A DNA stretch of 64,000 nt from Sulfitobacter sabulilitoris (GTDB taxonomy: Bacteria; Pseudomonadota; Alphaproteobacteria; Rhodobacterales; Rhodobacteraceae): contig NZ_VANS01000003.1 in the NCBI RefSeq assembly GCF_005887615.1, positions 1 to 64,000 of the forward strand, in the 5' to 3' direction. Of the stretch, positions 24,952 through 34,452 are shown in pieces. The notes beneath the pieces were generated by a model that did no database searches, was not told the origin of the DNA, and saw only the letters and a list, made by a program, of their open reading frames with translations. Numbering within the stretch: the stretch's first letter is position 1; each line of letters opens with the position of its first letter. The position numbers were made by a program, and so were the translations under genes.

Positions 24952-27343
24952 TGCGCGCCCGCCCGATGGCGGCCAGGACCGCCTCTGCCGTGGCGGGGGC
25001 CTGCAAATCACCGTAGGCCGGCCCGCAGGACCGCACCGCGTCCGCCAGGGCGGCAAAGGCGGAAATGCCCAACATCAGCGGCGGCTCGCCCACGGCCTTG
25101 GACCGATAGACGGTGTCCTCGCGGTTGGGCGCGTCCCACAGCGCGACGTTGAACACGTCGGGCCGATCCGAAAACGCCGGGATCTTGTAGGTCGATGGCG
25201 CGTGGGTGCGCAGCCGGCCCGCGTCGTCCCACACCAGTTCCTCGGTCGTCAGCCATCCCGCGCCCTGAACATAGCCGCCTTCGATCTGGCCGATGTCGAT
25301 GGCGGGGTTCAACGATGCGCCTGCGTCATGCAGGATGTCGGCGCGCAGGATGCGGTTCTCGCCCGTCAGGGTGTCGATCACGACCTCTGTCACCGCCGCG
25401 CCATAGGCGAAATAGAAAAACGGCCGGCCGCGGCCCTTGATCCGGTCCCATTCGATGCCGGGCGTCCGGTAGAACCCGGTGGCGGACAGGCTGATCCGGT
25501 TCTCGTAGGCCGAGCGCGCCGCTTCGGCAAAGGAGTAATCGCCACCCGCCGTCGTCACGCGCCCTTCGGCAAAGCGGACGTCGGACGGGTCCGCCTGGTG
25601 ACGCTCGGCCAGGTGCGCCGCGATCCGGTCGCGAATCGTGTCGCAGGCGGCCTGCACCGCCATGCCGTTCAGATCGCTGCCCGACGAGGCCGCGGTCGCT
25701 GAGGTGTTGGGCACCTTGCCGGTGTCGGTCGCGGTGATCCGCACCTGCGCCACATCGACGCCAAAGCGCGCGGCGGCGACCTGCGCGACCTTCTGGAACA
25801 GGCCTTGGCCCATCTCGGTGCCGCCGTGATTGAGATGGATCGAACCGTCCTGATAGACATGCACCAGCGCCCCGGCCTGATTGAGATGCGTCAGCGTGAA
25901 GGAGATCCCGAATTTCACCGGCGTCAGCGCGATGCCACGTTTCAGCAGCGGGTTTGCCGCGTTCCAGTCCGCGACCGCGCGGCGGCGCGTGTCGTAGTCG
26001 GCTGTCTGCGCCAGCTTTCGCGTCAGCGCGCCGATGATGCAGTCGGTGACGGCCTGATGATAGGGCGTGGTCTGTGTGCCGGCGGGGGGCGCGGGCACAT
26101 GGGCGGGGGCGTCGGGCGGCGCGCCCCGGCTGGCCAGATCGCGGTCGGTCCGCGGTGGATCGCGCGGCGGGATGTCCTGCGGCGGATAGTCCGGCCCCTG
26201 CGCGTCGCGGTAGAAGTTCGCGCGCCGCACATCCAGCGGATCGCGGCCCAGGTGGGTTGCGATATGGTCCATCACCCGTTCGATCCCCAGCATCCCCTGC
26301 GGCCCGCCGAAACCGCGAAAGGCGGTGGCGCTTTGGGTGTGGGTGCGCAAGCGGTGCGACGTGATGCGCACATTCGGCAGATGATAGGCATTGTCGGCAT
26401 GCAGCATGGCGCGGTCGGCCACCGGCAGCGACAGATCCTGCGCCCAGCCGCAGCGCGCGTAATGGGTGAACTCGATCCCCTGCACCACGCCATCCGCGTC
26501 GAACCCGACGGCATAATCGATGCGGAAATCATGCCGCTTGCCGGTCACGGTCATGTCGTCGTCGCGGTCGTACCGCATCTTGCAGGGCCGCCCGGTCCGG
26601 TGTGCCGCCACCGCGCAGGCCACGGCCAGCGCGTTGCCCTGGCTTTCCTTGCCGCCGAACCCTCCCCCCATGCGCCGTGTCTCGACCCGGACGCCATGCA
26701 TCGGCAGGCCAAGCGCCTCGGCCACCTTGTGCTGGATCTCGGTGGGGTGCTGGGTCGAGCTGTGCACCACCATGTCGCCGCCTTCCTGCGGCAGGGCAAG
26801 GGCGGCCTGCCCTTCGAGATAGAAATGCTCCTGCCCGCCGATGTGCAGGCGGCCGGACACCTTGTGCGGGGCGCCGGCGATCGCGGCCTCCGGCGCGCCG
26901 CGGCCATAGACGCGGGGGCCGTCCTCGAACCGCGCATCCGCCGCCAGCGCGTCGTCGATCCCGAGGATCGGATCGGTGGCGGTGATGCGGATCTCGCCCA
27001 GCCGCGCCGCCCGGCGGGCGGCCAGGTGCGAGGTCGCCACCACAAGAAACACCGGCTGGCCCGCGTAATGCACCCGGTCGGTGGCCAGGAGCGGTTCATC
27101 ATGCGCAGATGCGGATACATCGTTGGCAAAGGGCAGATCGGCGGCGGTCAGCACGGCCACCACGCCGGCGGCGGCGCGCACCGGCTCAAGGTCCATCGCG
27201 TCCAGCGTGCCGGCGGCGACCGTGCTGAGCCCAAAGGCCAGATGCAGGGTGCCCCGGGGGGTGGGGATGTCATCGACATAGTGCGCGGCGCCGGTGACAT
27301 GCAGGGCGGCGGCGTCATGGGCCAGGGACCTCGTGACGCTCAT
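24941..27343 (-). CDS. xdhB: Xanthine dehydrogenase molybdenum-binding subunit
   Basis: The 800-residue protein is the molybdopterin subunit of XDH, oxidising hypoxanthine to xanthine and xanthine to urate. Family landmarks include [12 protein letters not shown] near the start, [27 protein letters not shown] (cofactor contact), [12 protein letters not shown] with the substrate-binding Arg, and [13 protein letters not shown]. The catalytic Glu region [12 protein letters not shown] is present near the C-terminus. Its ATG overlaps the xdhA stop (ATGA). A short Pro/Asp-rich insertion (about 435-475, with [11 protein letters not shown] and [12 protein letters not shown]) looks like an extra surface loop. 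Confidence 0.94.
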   Translation of the reverse strand: MSVTRSLAHDAAALHVTGAAHYVDDIPTPRGTLHLAFGLSTVAAGTLDAMDLEPVRAAAGVVAVLTAADLPFANDVSASAHDEPLLATDRVHYAGQPVFLVVATSHLAARRAARLGEIRITATDPILGIDDALAADARFEDGPRVYGRGAPEAAIAGAPHKVSGRLHIGGQEHFYLEGQAALALPQEGGDMVVHSSTQHPTEIQHKVAEALGLPMHGVRVETRRMGGGFGGKESQGNALAVACAVAAHRTGRPCKMRYDRDDDMTVTGKRHDFRIDYAVGFDADGVVQGIEFTHYARCGWAQDLSLPVADRAMLHADNAYHLPNVRITSHRLRTHTQSATAFRGFGGPQGMLGIERVMDHIATHLGRDPLDVRRANFYRDAQGPDYPPQDIPPRDPPRTDRDLASRGAPPDAPAHVPAPPAGTQTTPYHQAVTDCIIGALTRKLAQTADYDTRRRAVADWNAANPLLKRGIALTPVKFGISFTLTHLNQAGALVHVYQDGSIHLNHGGTEMGQGLFQKVAQVAAARFGVDVAQVRITATDTGKVPNTSATAASSGSDLNGMAVQAACDTIRDRIAAHLAERHQADPSDVRFAEGRVTTAGGDYSFAEAARSAYENRISLSATGFYRTPGIEWDRIKGRGRPFFYFAYGAAVTEVVIDTLTGENRILRADILHDAGASLNPAIDIGQIEGGYVQGAGWLTTEELVWDDAGRLRTHAPSTYKIPAFSDRPDVFNVALWDAPNREDTVYRSKAVGEPPLMLGISAFAALADAVRSCGPAYGDLQAPATAEAVLAAIGRARNGV

Positions 27344-28746
27344 GCCGAGATCCCCTGCACCGAAACGGGCGCGCCGCCGGCGTCGTGGAAATAGCGCAAC
27401 AGCATGTTCCGCGCGGTCTGCATCCGGTAGGCGGCGCTGGCGCGCATGTCCGACAGGGGCGTGAAATCGCGTGTCAGCCCGTCCATCGCGGCGCGTATCG
27501 TCGCCTCGGACCACGGCTGGCCGATCATCGCGGCCTCGGCGTGGGCGGCGCGTCTGGGCGTGGCCGCCATCCCGCCAAAGGCAAGGCGCGCGCCGGTGAT
27601 CGTGGTGCCGTCGCCGGTGATCGACAGGCCGCCGCAGACCGCCGAGATGTCCTGATCGAAGCGTTTGGACAGCTTGTAGCAGCGCAGGCTGTCGCGCTGG
27701 CGCGGGATCGCGATCGCCTCGACGAATTCGCCCGGCGCGCGGTCCTGTCTGCCGTAGTCGAGAAAGAAATCCTCGAGCGGCATCCGTCGGCGGGTGTCGC
27801 CCCGGCGCAGGTGCAGCGTGGCGCCAAGCGCGATCAGCGCGGGCGGCCCGTCACCGATGGGGGATCCGTTGGCGATATTGCCGCCGATGGTGGCGGCGTT
27901 GCGCACCTGCACCGACCCGTAGCGCCGGATCATCGCGGCAAAGGAAGGATGCAGCGGCGCCATCGCGACCTCAAGTTCGGTGAGGGTGGTCATCGCACCG
28001 ATGCGGATTGTGTCGTCGTCCTGCGTGATCCCGCGCAGGTCGACGCAGCGGTTGAGAAAGGCGAGGGGGCCGAGGTCGCGGAACTCCTTGGTCACCCACA
28101 GGCCGACGTCGGTGGCGCCCGCGACCAGCGTGGCGTCGGGGTGGTCGGCGTACCAGCGCGCCAATTCGTCGGAATTCGCGGGGTGGAGGTGTCGGGGGGG
28201 CTGCCCGCCCCGGCCGCCTGCGGCGTCCCCCCCGGCGGTATTTTGTCCATTTGGAAGGGGGGCGTCGCGCATGTGGGCGGGAACCGGCGCGCCTTGGGCG
28301 GCCCGGGCGGCGCGCAGGATGGGGGCGTATCCGGTGCAGCGGCAGAGATTGCCGGCCAGTTGCACGTCATGATCTGTGGCGCCGTTGAGATGCGCGGTGG
28401 CCATGGCGACGATGAAGCCCGGCGTGCAGAAGCCGCATTGCGAGCCGTGGTGGTCGATCATCTGTCTTTGCACCGGATGCAGGGTGCCGTCGGGGGCCGC
28501 GATGCCTTCGACGGTGCGCACCGCCTTGCCGTCAAGCTGCGGCAGGAACAGGATGCAGGCGTTGAGCGCGCGCGCGCCGTCCGCGTCGGTGATCATGACG
28601 GTGCACGCGCCGCAGTCGCCCTCGTTGCAGCCTTCCTTGGTGCCCGTGAGGCCGCGGTCCTCGCGCAGCCAGTCGAGCAGGGTTGTGGTGGGCGCCACAT
28701 CGTGCAGCTCCACGGTTTCTCCGTTCAGGCGAAACGCAATGTCCAT
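27340..28746 (-). CDS. xdhA: Xanthine dehydrogenase iron-sulfur/FAD subunit
   Basis: The 468-residue small subunit carries two [2Fe-2S] clusters and FAD. Cluster ligands are CNEGDCGAC at 40-48 with a further Cys64, and CGFC at 104-107 with CRC at 135-137. The FAD domain begins near 190 and shows [15 protein letters not shown] and [19 protein letters not shown]. It passes electrons from the Mo site to NAD. Between the domains, residues about 160-183 form a Gly/Pro/Asn-rich linker; residues 164-171 (LPNGQNTA) are encoded by a copy of the dispersed repeat. It is the first gene of the purine operon; the Shine-Dalgarno is weak. dnaE diverges from it. Confidence 0.94.
   Translation of the reverse strand: MDIAFRLNGETVELHDVAPTTTLLDWLREDRGLTGTKEGCNEGDCGACTVMITDADGARALNACILFLPQLDGKAVRTVEGIAAPDGTLHPVQRQMIDHHGSQCGFCTPGFIVAMATAHLNGATDHDVQLAGNLCRCTGYAPILRAARAAQGAPVPAHMRDAPLPNGQNTAGGDAAGGRGGQPPRHLHPANSDELARWYADHPDATLVAGATDVGLWVTKEFRDLGPLAFLNRCVDLRGITQDDDTIRIGAMTTLTELEVAMAPLHPSFAAMIRRYGSVQVRNAATIGGNIANGSPIGDGPPALIALGATLHLRRGDTRRRMPLEDFFLDYGRQDRAPGEFVEAIAIPRQRDSLRCYKLSKRFDQDISAVCGGLSITGDGTTITGARLAFGGMAATPRRAAHAEAAMIGQPWSEATIRAAMDGLTRDFTPLSDMRASAAYRMQTARNMLLRYFHDAGGAPVSVQGISA
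28227..28262 (+). repeat. Dispersed core repeat, copy B, inside xdhA
   Basis: The core GGCGGTATTTTG/TCCATTTGGAAG lies between a run of seven C (28227-28233) and six G (28257-28262), giving a GC stem. The element falls in the xdhA reading frame on the other strand, where it encodes LPNGQNTA in the linker between the iron-sulfur and FAD domains without breaking the frame. Confidence 0.75.
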
Positions 28747-28903
28747 AGATCAGATCCGCCGCGGTACCGGATGGCCCTTTGGGATGCCCCGCGTTCGATG
28801 CGGCGTAGAAGGCGGGGCGGGCAAGTGTCGCTGAAAAGGCTATGCGCGCCGTGCCGCGTTTGGCAAGGGGGAACTGGCCACGGGGCGCCGGGGAAGGTGG
28901 GGC

Positions 28904-28963
28904 ATGGCGAAAATCGGGGACGCGATTGCGTCGGCTCTGGCGGGGGCGGGCGCGGCAGCCTAG
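28904..28963 (+). CDS. Possible 19-residue ORF upstream of dnaE
   Basis: An ATG preceded by GGGAAGGTGGGG opens a 19-codon frame (MAKIGDAIASALAGAGAAA) ending in TAG nine bases before the dnaE ATG. It could be a leader peptide coupling translation into dnaE, or chance. The rest of the 226-base gap between xdhA and dnaE shows no other feature and should hold both divergent promoters. Confidence 0.25.
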   Translation: MAKIGDAIASALAGAGAAA

Positions 28964-28972
28964 GATGGCGGC

Positions 28973-31900
28973 ATGACACAAGATCCGCGATTCATTCACC
29001 TGCGCACCCATTCGGAATATTCGTTGCTGGAAGGGGCGCTGCGGCTGAAAAAGCTGCCCGATCTGTGCCGCAGGGCCGGCATGCCCGCGATGGCGCTTAC
29101 CGACAGCAACAACATGTTCGCGGCGCTGGAATATTCGGTCGCCATGTCCGGGGCGGGTGTGCAGCCGATCCTGGGGTGCCAGGTCGATCTGGAGTATGTC
29201 GAGACACGGCCCGGCGAGCGACCGCGCGACCCGGCGCCGCTGGTTCTGCTGGCGCAGACCGAGGTCGGCTACATGAACCTGATGAAGCTGAATTCCTGCC
29301 TGTACATCGACAAGGCGGGCGCGCTGCCGCAGGTCACGGCGGAGGAGCTCGAGCAGTATTCCGGCGGCCTGATCTGCCTGACGGGCGGGCCGGAGGGGCC
29401 GGTGGGGCAGTTGTTGCAGGGCGGCCAGCAGCCCGCGGCGCAGGCGCTGATGGACCGGCTCAAGGCGGCCTTTGGCGACCGGCTTTACGTCGAGTTGCAG
29501 CGCCATCCCGGCGAGGATGGCCAACCCGAGGCCGAGCGCCTGACCGAACGCCCCTTTGTCGAGATGGCCTATGCGATGGATCTGCCGCTGGTCGCCACCA
29601 ACGACGTCTATTTCCCCGACGCGAAGATGTACGAGGCGCATGACGCGCTGATCTGCATCGCCGAGGGGGCCTATGTCGATCAGCAGGATCCGCGCCGGCG
29701 CCTGACCGCGCAGCATTACTTCAAGTCGCAGTCGGAAATGATCACGCTGTTCGCCGACCTGCCGGAGGCCATTGCCAATACCGTGGAGATCGCGAAACGC
29801 TGCGCCTTTCAGGCCTATCGCCGCGATCCGATCCTGCCCAGGTTCGCCGATGACGAGATCGAGGAATTGCGCCGGCAGGCGCATGAAGGATTGACCAACC
29901 GGTTGGCCGTGATCCCCCATGCCGTGAGCGTCGAGGAGTACGAAAAGCGGCTCGATTTCGAGCTGGGGATCATCGAGGGAATGGGCTTTCCGGGCTATTT
30001 CCTGATCGTGGCCGATTTCATCAAGTGGGCCAAGGATCACGACATTCCGGTCGGGCCGGGGCGCGGGTCGGGCGCGGGTAGCCTGGTGGCCTATGCGCTG
30101 ACGATCACCGATCTGGATCCGCTGCGCTACAACCTGCTGTTCGAGCGGTTCCTGAACCCCGAACGCGTGTCGATGCCCGACTTCGACATCGACTTTTGCA
30201 TGGATCGCCGCGAGGAGGTCATTCAATACGTGCAGGGCAAATATGGGCGCGACAAGGTGGGCCAGATCATCACCTTCGGCGCGTTGCTGTCCAAGGCCGC
30301 GGTGCGCGACATCGGGCGCGTGCTGCAGATGCCTTACGGGCAGGTGGACCGCCTGAGCAAGATGATCCCGGTGGAGGGTGTGAAACCCGTCAGCATCGAA
30401 AAGGCGCTGGCGGACGAGCCGCGCCTGCGCGAGGAGGCCCGCAACGAGGAGGTCGTCGCCCGCCTGCTGGAGTATGGCCAGCAGGTCGAGGGGCTGTTGC
30501 GCAACGCCTCGACCCATGCCGCCGGTGTCGTGATCGGCGACCGGCCGCTGGATGCCCTGGTGCCGCTCTACCAGGACCCGCGGTCGGACATGCCCGCGAC
30601 GCAGTTCAACATGAAATGGGTTGAACAGGCCGGGCTGGTGAAGTTCGATTTCCTGGGTCTGAAAACGCTGACGGTCATCCAGAACGCGGTGGATCAGATC
30701 AAGGCGGCGGGGCGGCATCTGCACATTGCCGCCGACGGCACCGAATTGTTCGCGCCGCCCGAGGACCTGATCGACGACATCGGGGCGATTCCGCTGGATG
30801 ACGAGGCGTCCTACAAACTTTACGCCAGCGCCAGGACGGTCGCGGTGTTCCAGGTGGAAAGCTCGGGCATGATGGATGCCCTGAAGCGGATGAAACCCAC
30901 CTGCATCGAGGATATCGTGGCGCTTGTGGCGCTGTACCGTCCCGGCCCCATGGAGAACATCCCGACCTATTGCGAGGTCAAGAACGGGCTGCGCGAACGT
31001 GAAAGCGTGCACCCGCTGATCGATCACATCCTCGAGGAAACCCAGGGCATCATCGTCTACCAGGAACAGGTGATGCAGATCGCGCAGGTGATGGCGGGCT
31101 ACAGCCTGGGCGGCGCCGACCTGCTGCGCCGCGCGATGGGCAAGAAGATCGCCGAGGAGATGGCCAAGGAGCGCCCCAAGTTCGAAAAGGGCGCGATGGA
31201 GAACGGCGTCGACAAGAAAAAGGCGTCGGAGGTGTTCGACCTTCTGGAGAAGTTCGCCAACTACGGCTTCAACAAATCGCACGCCGCGGCCTATGCGGTC
31301 GTAAGTTACCAGACGGCCTGGCTGAAGGCGAACCACCCGGTTGAATTCATGGCCGGGGTGATGAATTGCGATATCCATCTGACCGACAAGCTGGCGACGT
31401 ATTTCGAAGAGGTCCGCAAACGGTTGGAACTGCCCTGGGTGCCGCCCTGCGTGAACCGCTCGGACGCGACATTCAAGGTGGTCGACGGCGCGCTTGTCTA
31501 TGCGCTGGGCGCCCTCAAGAACGTCGGCGTTGAGGCGATGAAGCTGATCACCGAGGGCCGCAAGGTCGAGGGGCGCGACAAGCCGTTCGCCACGCTCTTT
31601 GACCTGGCGCGCCGCGTCGATCTGAAACGGGTGGGCAAGCGTCCGCTGGAAATGCTGGCCCGCTCGGGTGCGTTCGATGCGCTCGATCCCAACCGCCGCC
31701 GCGTCTTTGGCGCGCTGGACGCGCTGGTGAACTACTCCGCCGCGATCCACGAACAAAAGTCCAGCAGCCAGGTGTCGCTGTTCGGTGAGGCGGGCGACGA
31801 CCTGCCCGAACCGCGCCTGCATCCGATGGACGACTGGCTGCCGGCGGAACGGCTGAGCGAGGAATTCAAGGCGGTGGGCTTTTACCTGTCGGGCCATCCG

Positions 31901-32485
31901 CTCGACGACTACATGGGGCCGCTGAAACGCAAGGGCGTCATGACGCTGGACGAGGTGAACGCCAGGGCCGAGCGCGGGCCGCTGGTGGCAAAACTTGCGG
32001 GTGTGGTGGCCGGGCGGCAGGAACGCAAGTCGGCGCGCGGCAACCGCTTTGCCTTTGCGCAACTCTCCGACACGACGGGCGCCTACGAGGTCACGATCTT
32101 TTCCGACACGCTCGAGAAATGTCGCGATCACCTGGAAACCGGGGCCAAGGTCGTCGTCGGCGTCGAGGCGACGATGGAGAGCGATCAGCTTAAGCTGCTG
32201 GCGCGGTCGGTGGCGCCCATCGACATGGCGGTGGCCGACGTGGGCGGCATCGGCCTCAGGATTTTCGTTGATCAGCCGGGCGCCATCGCGGCGGTGGCCA
32301 GCGTGCTGGACGGCGCGGCCCATGCCGCCAAGGCCGCCGGGCGCGGGCCGATCCAGTTCTGCCTGATGGACGCCAGCCTTCCCGGCGAGGTCGAGGTCGA
32401 TCTGGGGCAGGAATTTCCGGTCACGCCACAGATAAAGGGCGCGATCAAATCGCTGTCTGGCGTGCTCGAGGTCGAGGAAATCTGA
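28973..32485 (+). CDS. dnaE: DNA polymerase III alpha subunit
   Basis: The 1170-residue protein is the replicative polymerase catalytic subunit. A PHP domain starts at residue 7 (FIHLRTHSEYSLLEGALR). The palm active site is PDFDIDFCMDRREEV with Asp403 and Asp405, matching E. coli Asp401/403, and a third Asp in VKFDFLGLKTL. GPGRGSGAGSLVAYAL is the PHP-palm conserved loop. FANYGFNKSHAAAYAVVSYQTAWLK marks the fingers, and the OB fold (GVVAGRQERKSARGNRFAF) follows the tandem HhH region. AGGA precedes the ATG. It is the DnaE1 type rather than the error-prone DnaE2, judging from length and context without imuA/imuB. Confidence 0.96.
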   Translation: MTQDPRFIHLRTHSEYSLLEGALRLKKLPDLCRRAGMPAMALTDSNNMFAALEYSVAMSGAGVQPILGCQVDLEYVETRPGERPRDPAPLVLLAQTEVGYMNLMKLNSCLYIDKAGALPQVTAEELEQYSGGLICLTGGPEGPVGQLLQGGQQPAAQALMDRLKAAFGDRLYVELQRHPGEDGQPEAERLTERPFVEMAYAMDLPLVATNDVYFPDAKMYEAHDALICIAEGAYVDQQDPRRRLTAQHYFKSQSEMITLFADLPEAIANTVEIAKRCAFQAYRRDPILPRFADDEIEELRRQAHEGLTNRLAVIPHAVSVEEYEKRLDFELGIIEGMGFPGYFLIVADFIKWAKDHDIPVGPGRGSGAGSLVAYALTITDLDPLRYNLLFERFLNPERVSMPDFDIDFCMDRREEVIQYVQGKYGRDKVGQIITFGALLSKAAVRDIGRVLQMPYGQVDRLSKMIPVEGVKPVSIEKALADEPRLREEARNEEVVARLLEYGQQVEGLLRNASTHAAGVVIGDRPLDALVPLYQDPRSDMPATQFNMKWVEQAGLVKFDFLGLKTLTVIQNAVDQIKAAGRHLHIAADGTELFAPPEDLIDDIGAIPLDDEASYKLYASARTVAVFQVESSGMMDALKRMKPTCIEDIVALVALYRPGPMENIPTYCEVKNGLRERESVHPLIDHILEETQGIIVYQEQVMQIAQVMAGYSLGGADLLRRAMGKKIAEEMAKERPKFEKGAMENGVDKKKASEVFDLLEKFANYGFNKSHAAAYAVVSYQTAWLKANHPVEFMAGVMNCDIHLTDKLATYFEEVRKRLELPWVPPCVNRSDATFKVVDGALVYALGALKNVGVEAMKLITEGRKVEGRDKPFATLFDLARRVDLKRVGKRPLEMLARSGAFDALDPNRRRVFGALDALVNYSAAIHEQKSSSQVSLFGEAGDDLPEPRLHPMDDWLPAERLSEEFKAVGFYLSGHPLDDYMGPLKRKGVMTLDEVNARAERGPLVAKLAGVVAGRQERKSARGNRFAFAQLSDTTGAYEVTIFSDTLEKCRDHLETGAKVVVGVEATMESDQLKLLARSVAPIDMAVADVGGIGLRIFVDQPGAIAAVASVLDGAAHAAKAAGRGPIQFCLMDASLPGEVEVDLGQEFPVTPQIKGAIKSLSGVLEVEEI

Positions 32486-32588
32486 TGCGCCGCGCGCCGC
32501 CGCGTCAGCGTGTCGGCGCCGATCCGGTGGACCTTGGCGCGCAAGCACGCTAAGACCGTCTCTCCAATCGCTTGGGGAGGCTCTTGGA

Positions 32589-33278
32589 ATGAAACAACCT
32601 GTCGCCGCGCTGTGCGCACTGGGCTTTTTGACCGCCTGCGGGGATCCGCTGGCCGGCGTGGACCGAATTTCGGATGTCGATCTGGCCGAAACCGACCCGG
32701 TGGCCAACGCCGTCCCCGACGCGCAGGAGATCGCGCGCGAGGGGTATTTTTCCGGCCTGTTCGGCGGTGTCGACGCGCGTCGCGCCGAGGGCGACGTGCC
32801 ACCGGGCACGGTTCTGCCCTATGGCACCGTGGCGCGCGTCTGCGGTGCCAGGGGCGCCAAACTGGGCAAGAAGGTCGAAAAATTCCCGACCCGCGGGCGC
32901 GGTTATACCTTGCACGACACATTCCCCAACAGCACCGCGCCGCGGACGTTTTACGTGACCGGCTTTTCCGACGGCTGTCCGCGCCAGTTCACGGCATCGC
33001 TCGCGCTTTTCGGGGCGCCGTCGATGCATGAGAAACTGCGTTACGGCCGGCCCGGCGATGCCTACCCCTACAGCGCGACGGACAGCGCCTATGAGGATAT
33101 CAAGCGCGATGTGTGCGGCGCGGCAAAGCGCAAGCCCTGCGGATCGCGGATCAAGCGGCTGGAGCGCAACACCGTCTTCATCAGCACCTACGAGCGTTTT
33201 GGCGGCACCTCGCGCTGGTCCGATATCCTGCTGCACGACGGAGAGGTCATGGCCAGCGCGATCAAGGCGCAGCCCTGA
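32589..33278 (+). CDS. Hypothetical lipoprotein
   Basis: I do not recognise the family. The 229-residue protein has a lipoprotein signal with lipobox LTAC (Cys17), followed by Gly-Asp-Pro. Five further Cys residues in the mature part could form disulfides, and a Gly/Arg-rich middle (about 83-110) leads to FYVTGFSDGCPRQF. It probably sits in an envelope membrane facing the periplasm. Asp18 straight after the lipidated Cys is absent (Gly18-Asp19), so the inner-membrane retention rule gives no clear answer. GGGAGG lies about 11 bases before the ATG. It follows dnaE by about 100 bases. Confidence 0.75.
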   Translation: MKQPVAALCALGFLTACGDPLAGVDRISDVDLAETDPVANAVPDAQEIAREGYFSGLFGGVDARRAEGDVPPGTVLPYGTVARVCGARGAKLGKKVEKFPTRGRGYTLHDTFPNSTAPRTFYVTGFSDGCPRQFTASLALFGAPSMHEKLRYGRPGDAYPYSATDSAYEDIKRDVCGAAKRKPCGSRIKRLERNTVFISTYERFGGTSRWSDILLHDGEVMASAIKAQP

Positions 33279-33284
33279 GAGTGG

Positions 33285-33488
33285 TCAGTAATGCGGCGGG
33301 CGTTCGTCGCCCATGACCACGCCGCCCGACTGCGAGGCCTCGCGTTCGCCCTCGCGCCGCATCAGCATCTCGACCCGGCGCGTCAGGATCGCAATTTCGC
33401 TTTCCTGCCGCGCGACGATATCCGACAGGTCATCGACCGCGCGGGTCAGGTGGGCTATCTGCTCTTCAAGCTGATCGGTCCGGGCCAT
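33285..33488 (-). CDS. slyX: SlyX family protein
   Basis: The 67-residue protein is almost entirely a coiled coil (LEEQIAHLTRAVDDLSDIV, then EIAILTRRVEML) with the short polar tail ending ERPPHY, both typical of SlyX. The role of SlyX is unknown. AAAGGAG precedes the ATG. It lies between two forward genes and converges on the lipoprotein gene. Confidence 0.88.
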   Translation of the reverse strand: MARTDQLEEQIAHLTRAVDDLSDIVARQESEIAILTRRVEMLMRREGEREASQSGGVVMGDERPPHY

Positions 33489-33557
33489 GAAGGGCTCCTT
33501 TTTGGGCGCGCCATGAGGTAAGATGGCACTGGATGCAAGCGACCGAAAGGCTTTGCC

Positions 33558-34361
33558 ATGACACTTCGGATTACGCAACAGGGGCGGGTCGCGGTGATTT
33601 CCATCGACCGGCCCGAGGCGCGTGGCGCCGTCAACCCCGCCACCGCGCAGGCGCTGTACGATGCGATGCTCGCGGCGGACCGGGACGACGAATGCGACGT
33701 CATCATCCTGACCGGCACCGAAGAGTCGTTCTGCGCGGGCTTCGATCTGAAAACCGCCGCCGATGGCAGCGCCACCGACTGGATCGCCGGACTGGACATC
33801 CCGCAGGGTTGGAGCGATCCGATGGCGCAGCCGTTGCCGGGGCCGATGGGGCCAAGCCGGTTGATGCTGCGCAAGCCCGTCATCGCGGCCATCGAAGGGC
33901 CCGCCGTGGCGGGGGGCATGGAATTGGCGATGTGGTGTGACATGCGGGTGATGGCCGAAGGCGCCGTGATGGGTGTCTATTGCCGTCGATGGGGCGTGCC
34001 GCTGATCGACGGCGGAACGGTGCGCCTGCCGCGCCTCGTGGGGCAGGGCCGCGCCAACGACCTGATCCTGACGGGCCGCCGGGTGACCGCGGCCGAGGCG
34101 CTGACGATGGGCTTGGCCGACCGCGTCACCACGTGGGGCACGGCAGTGACCGTGGCGATGGCGCTGGCGCAGGATCTGACCCGCTTTCCCCAGGGCTGCC
34201 TGCGCGCCGATCACCTGAGCGCGCGCATGGCGCCCGCCGACCTGGCCGAAGCGCTGCGCCGCGAATGGCGCTCCTCGGCGCTGTTTCATGCCGAAGGGCA
34301 GGCGGGCGCCGCGCGCTTTGCCGCCGGGCGCGGCCGGGGCGGCGATTTCGACGTCATCTGA
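33558..34361 (+). CDS. Crotonase-family protein (enoyl-CoA hydratase/isomerase-like)
   Basis: The 267-residue protein has the crotonase fold: [10 protein letters not shown] and [19 protein letters not shown] form the oxyanion hole and carry one catalytic Glu. Aligning by eye with rat enoyl-CoA hydratase, the second catalytic Glu (rat Glu164, in QPEI) is replaced in [14 protein letters not shown] true hydratase needs both, so this is more likely another crotonase activity acting on a CoA thioester. No beta-oxidation genes are adjacent. It is a single gene upstream of hisS. Confidence 0.82.
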   Translation: MTLRITQQGRVAVISIDRPEARGAVNPATAQALYDAMLAADRDDECDVIILTGTEESFCAGFDLKTAADGSATDWIAGLDIPQGWSDPMAQPLPGPMGPSRLMLRKPVIAAIEGPAVAGGMELAMWCDMRVMAEGAVMGVYCRRWGVPLIDGGTVRLPRLVGQGRANDLILTGRRVTAAEALTMGLADRVTTWGTAVTVAMALAQDLTRFPQGCLRADHLSARMAPADLAEALRREWRSSALFHAEGQAGAARFAAGRGRGGDFDVI

Positions 34362-34452
34362 CGCCCCGTGCGATCCGGGCCGCGCGACCTTGCCCCGCAG
34401 CGGCCCTTGGGCTATGCCGCGCGCAATGTCAGACCCGCGAGGAGCCGCCAGC

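Noticed and set aside
28532-32809. Reverse open frame of over 1400 codons opposite dnaE
   Set aside because: The forward frame is an unmistakable polymerase with catalytic residues; the reverse frame is a compositional shadow.
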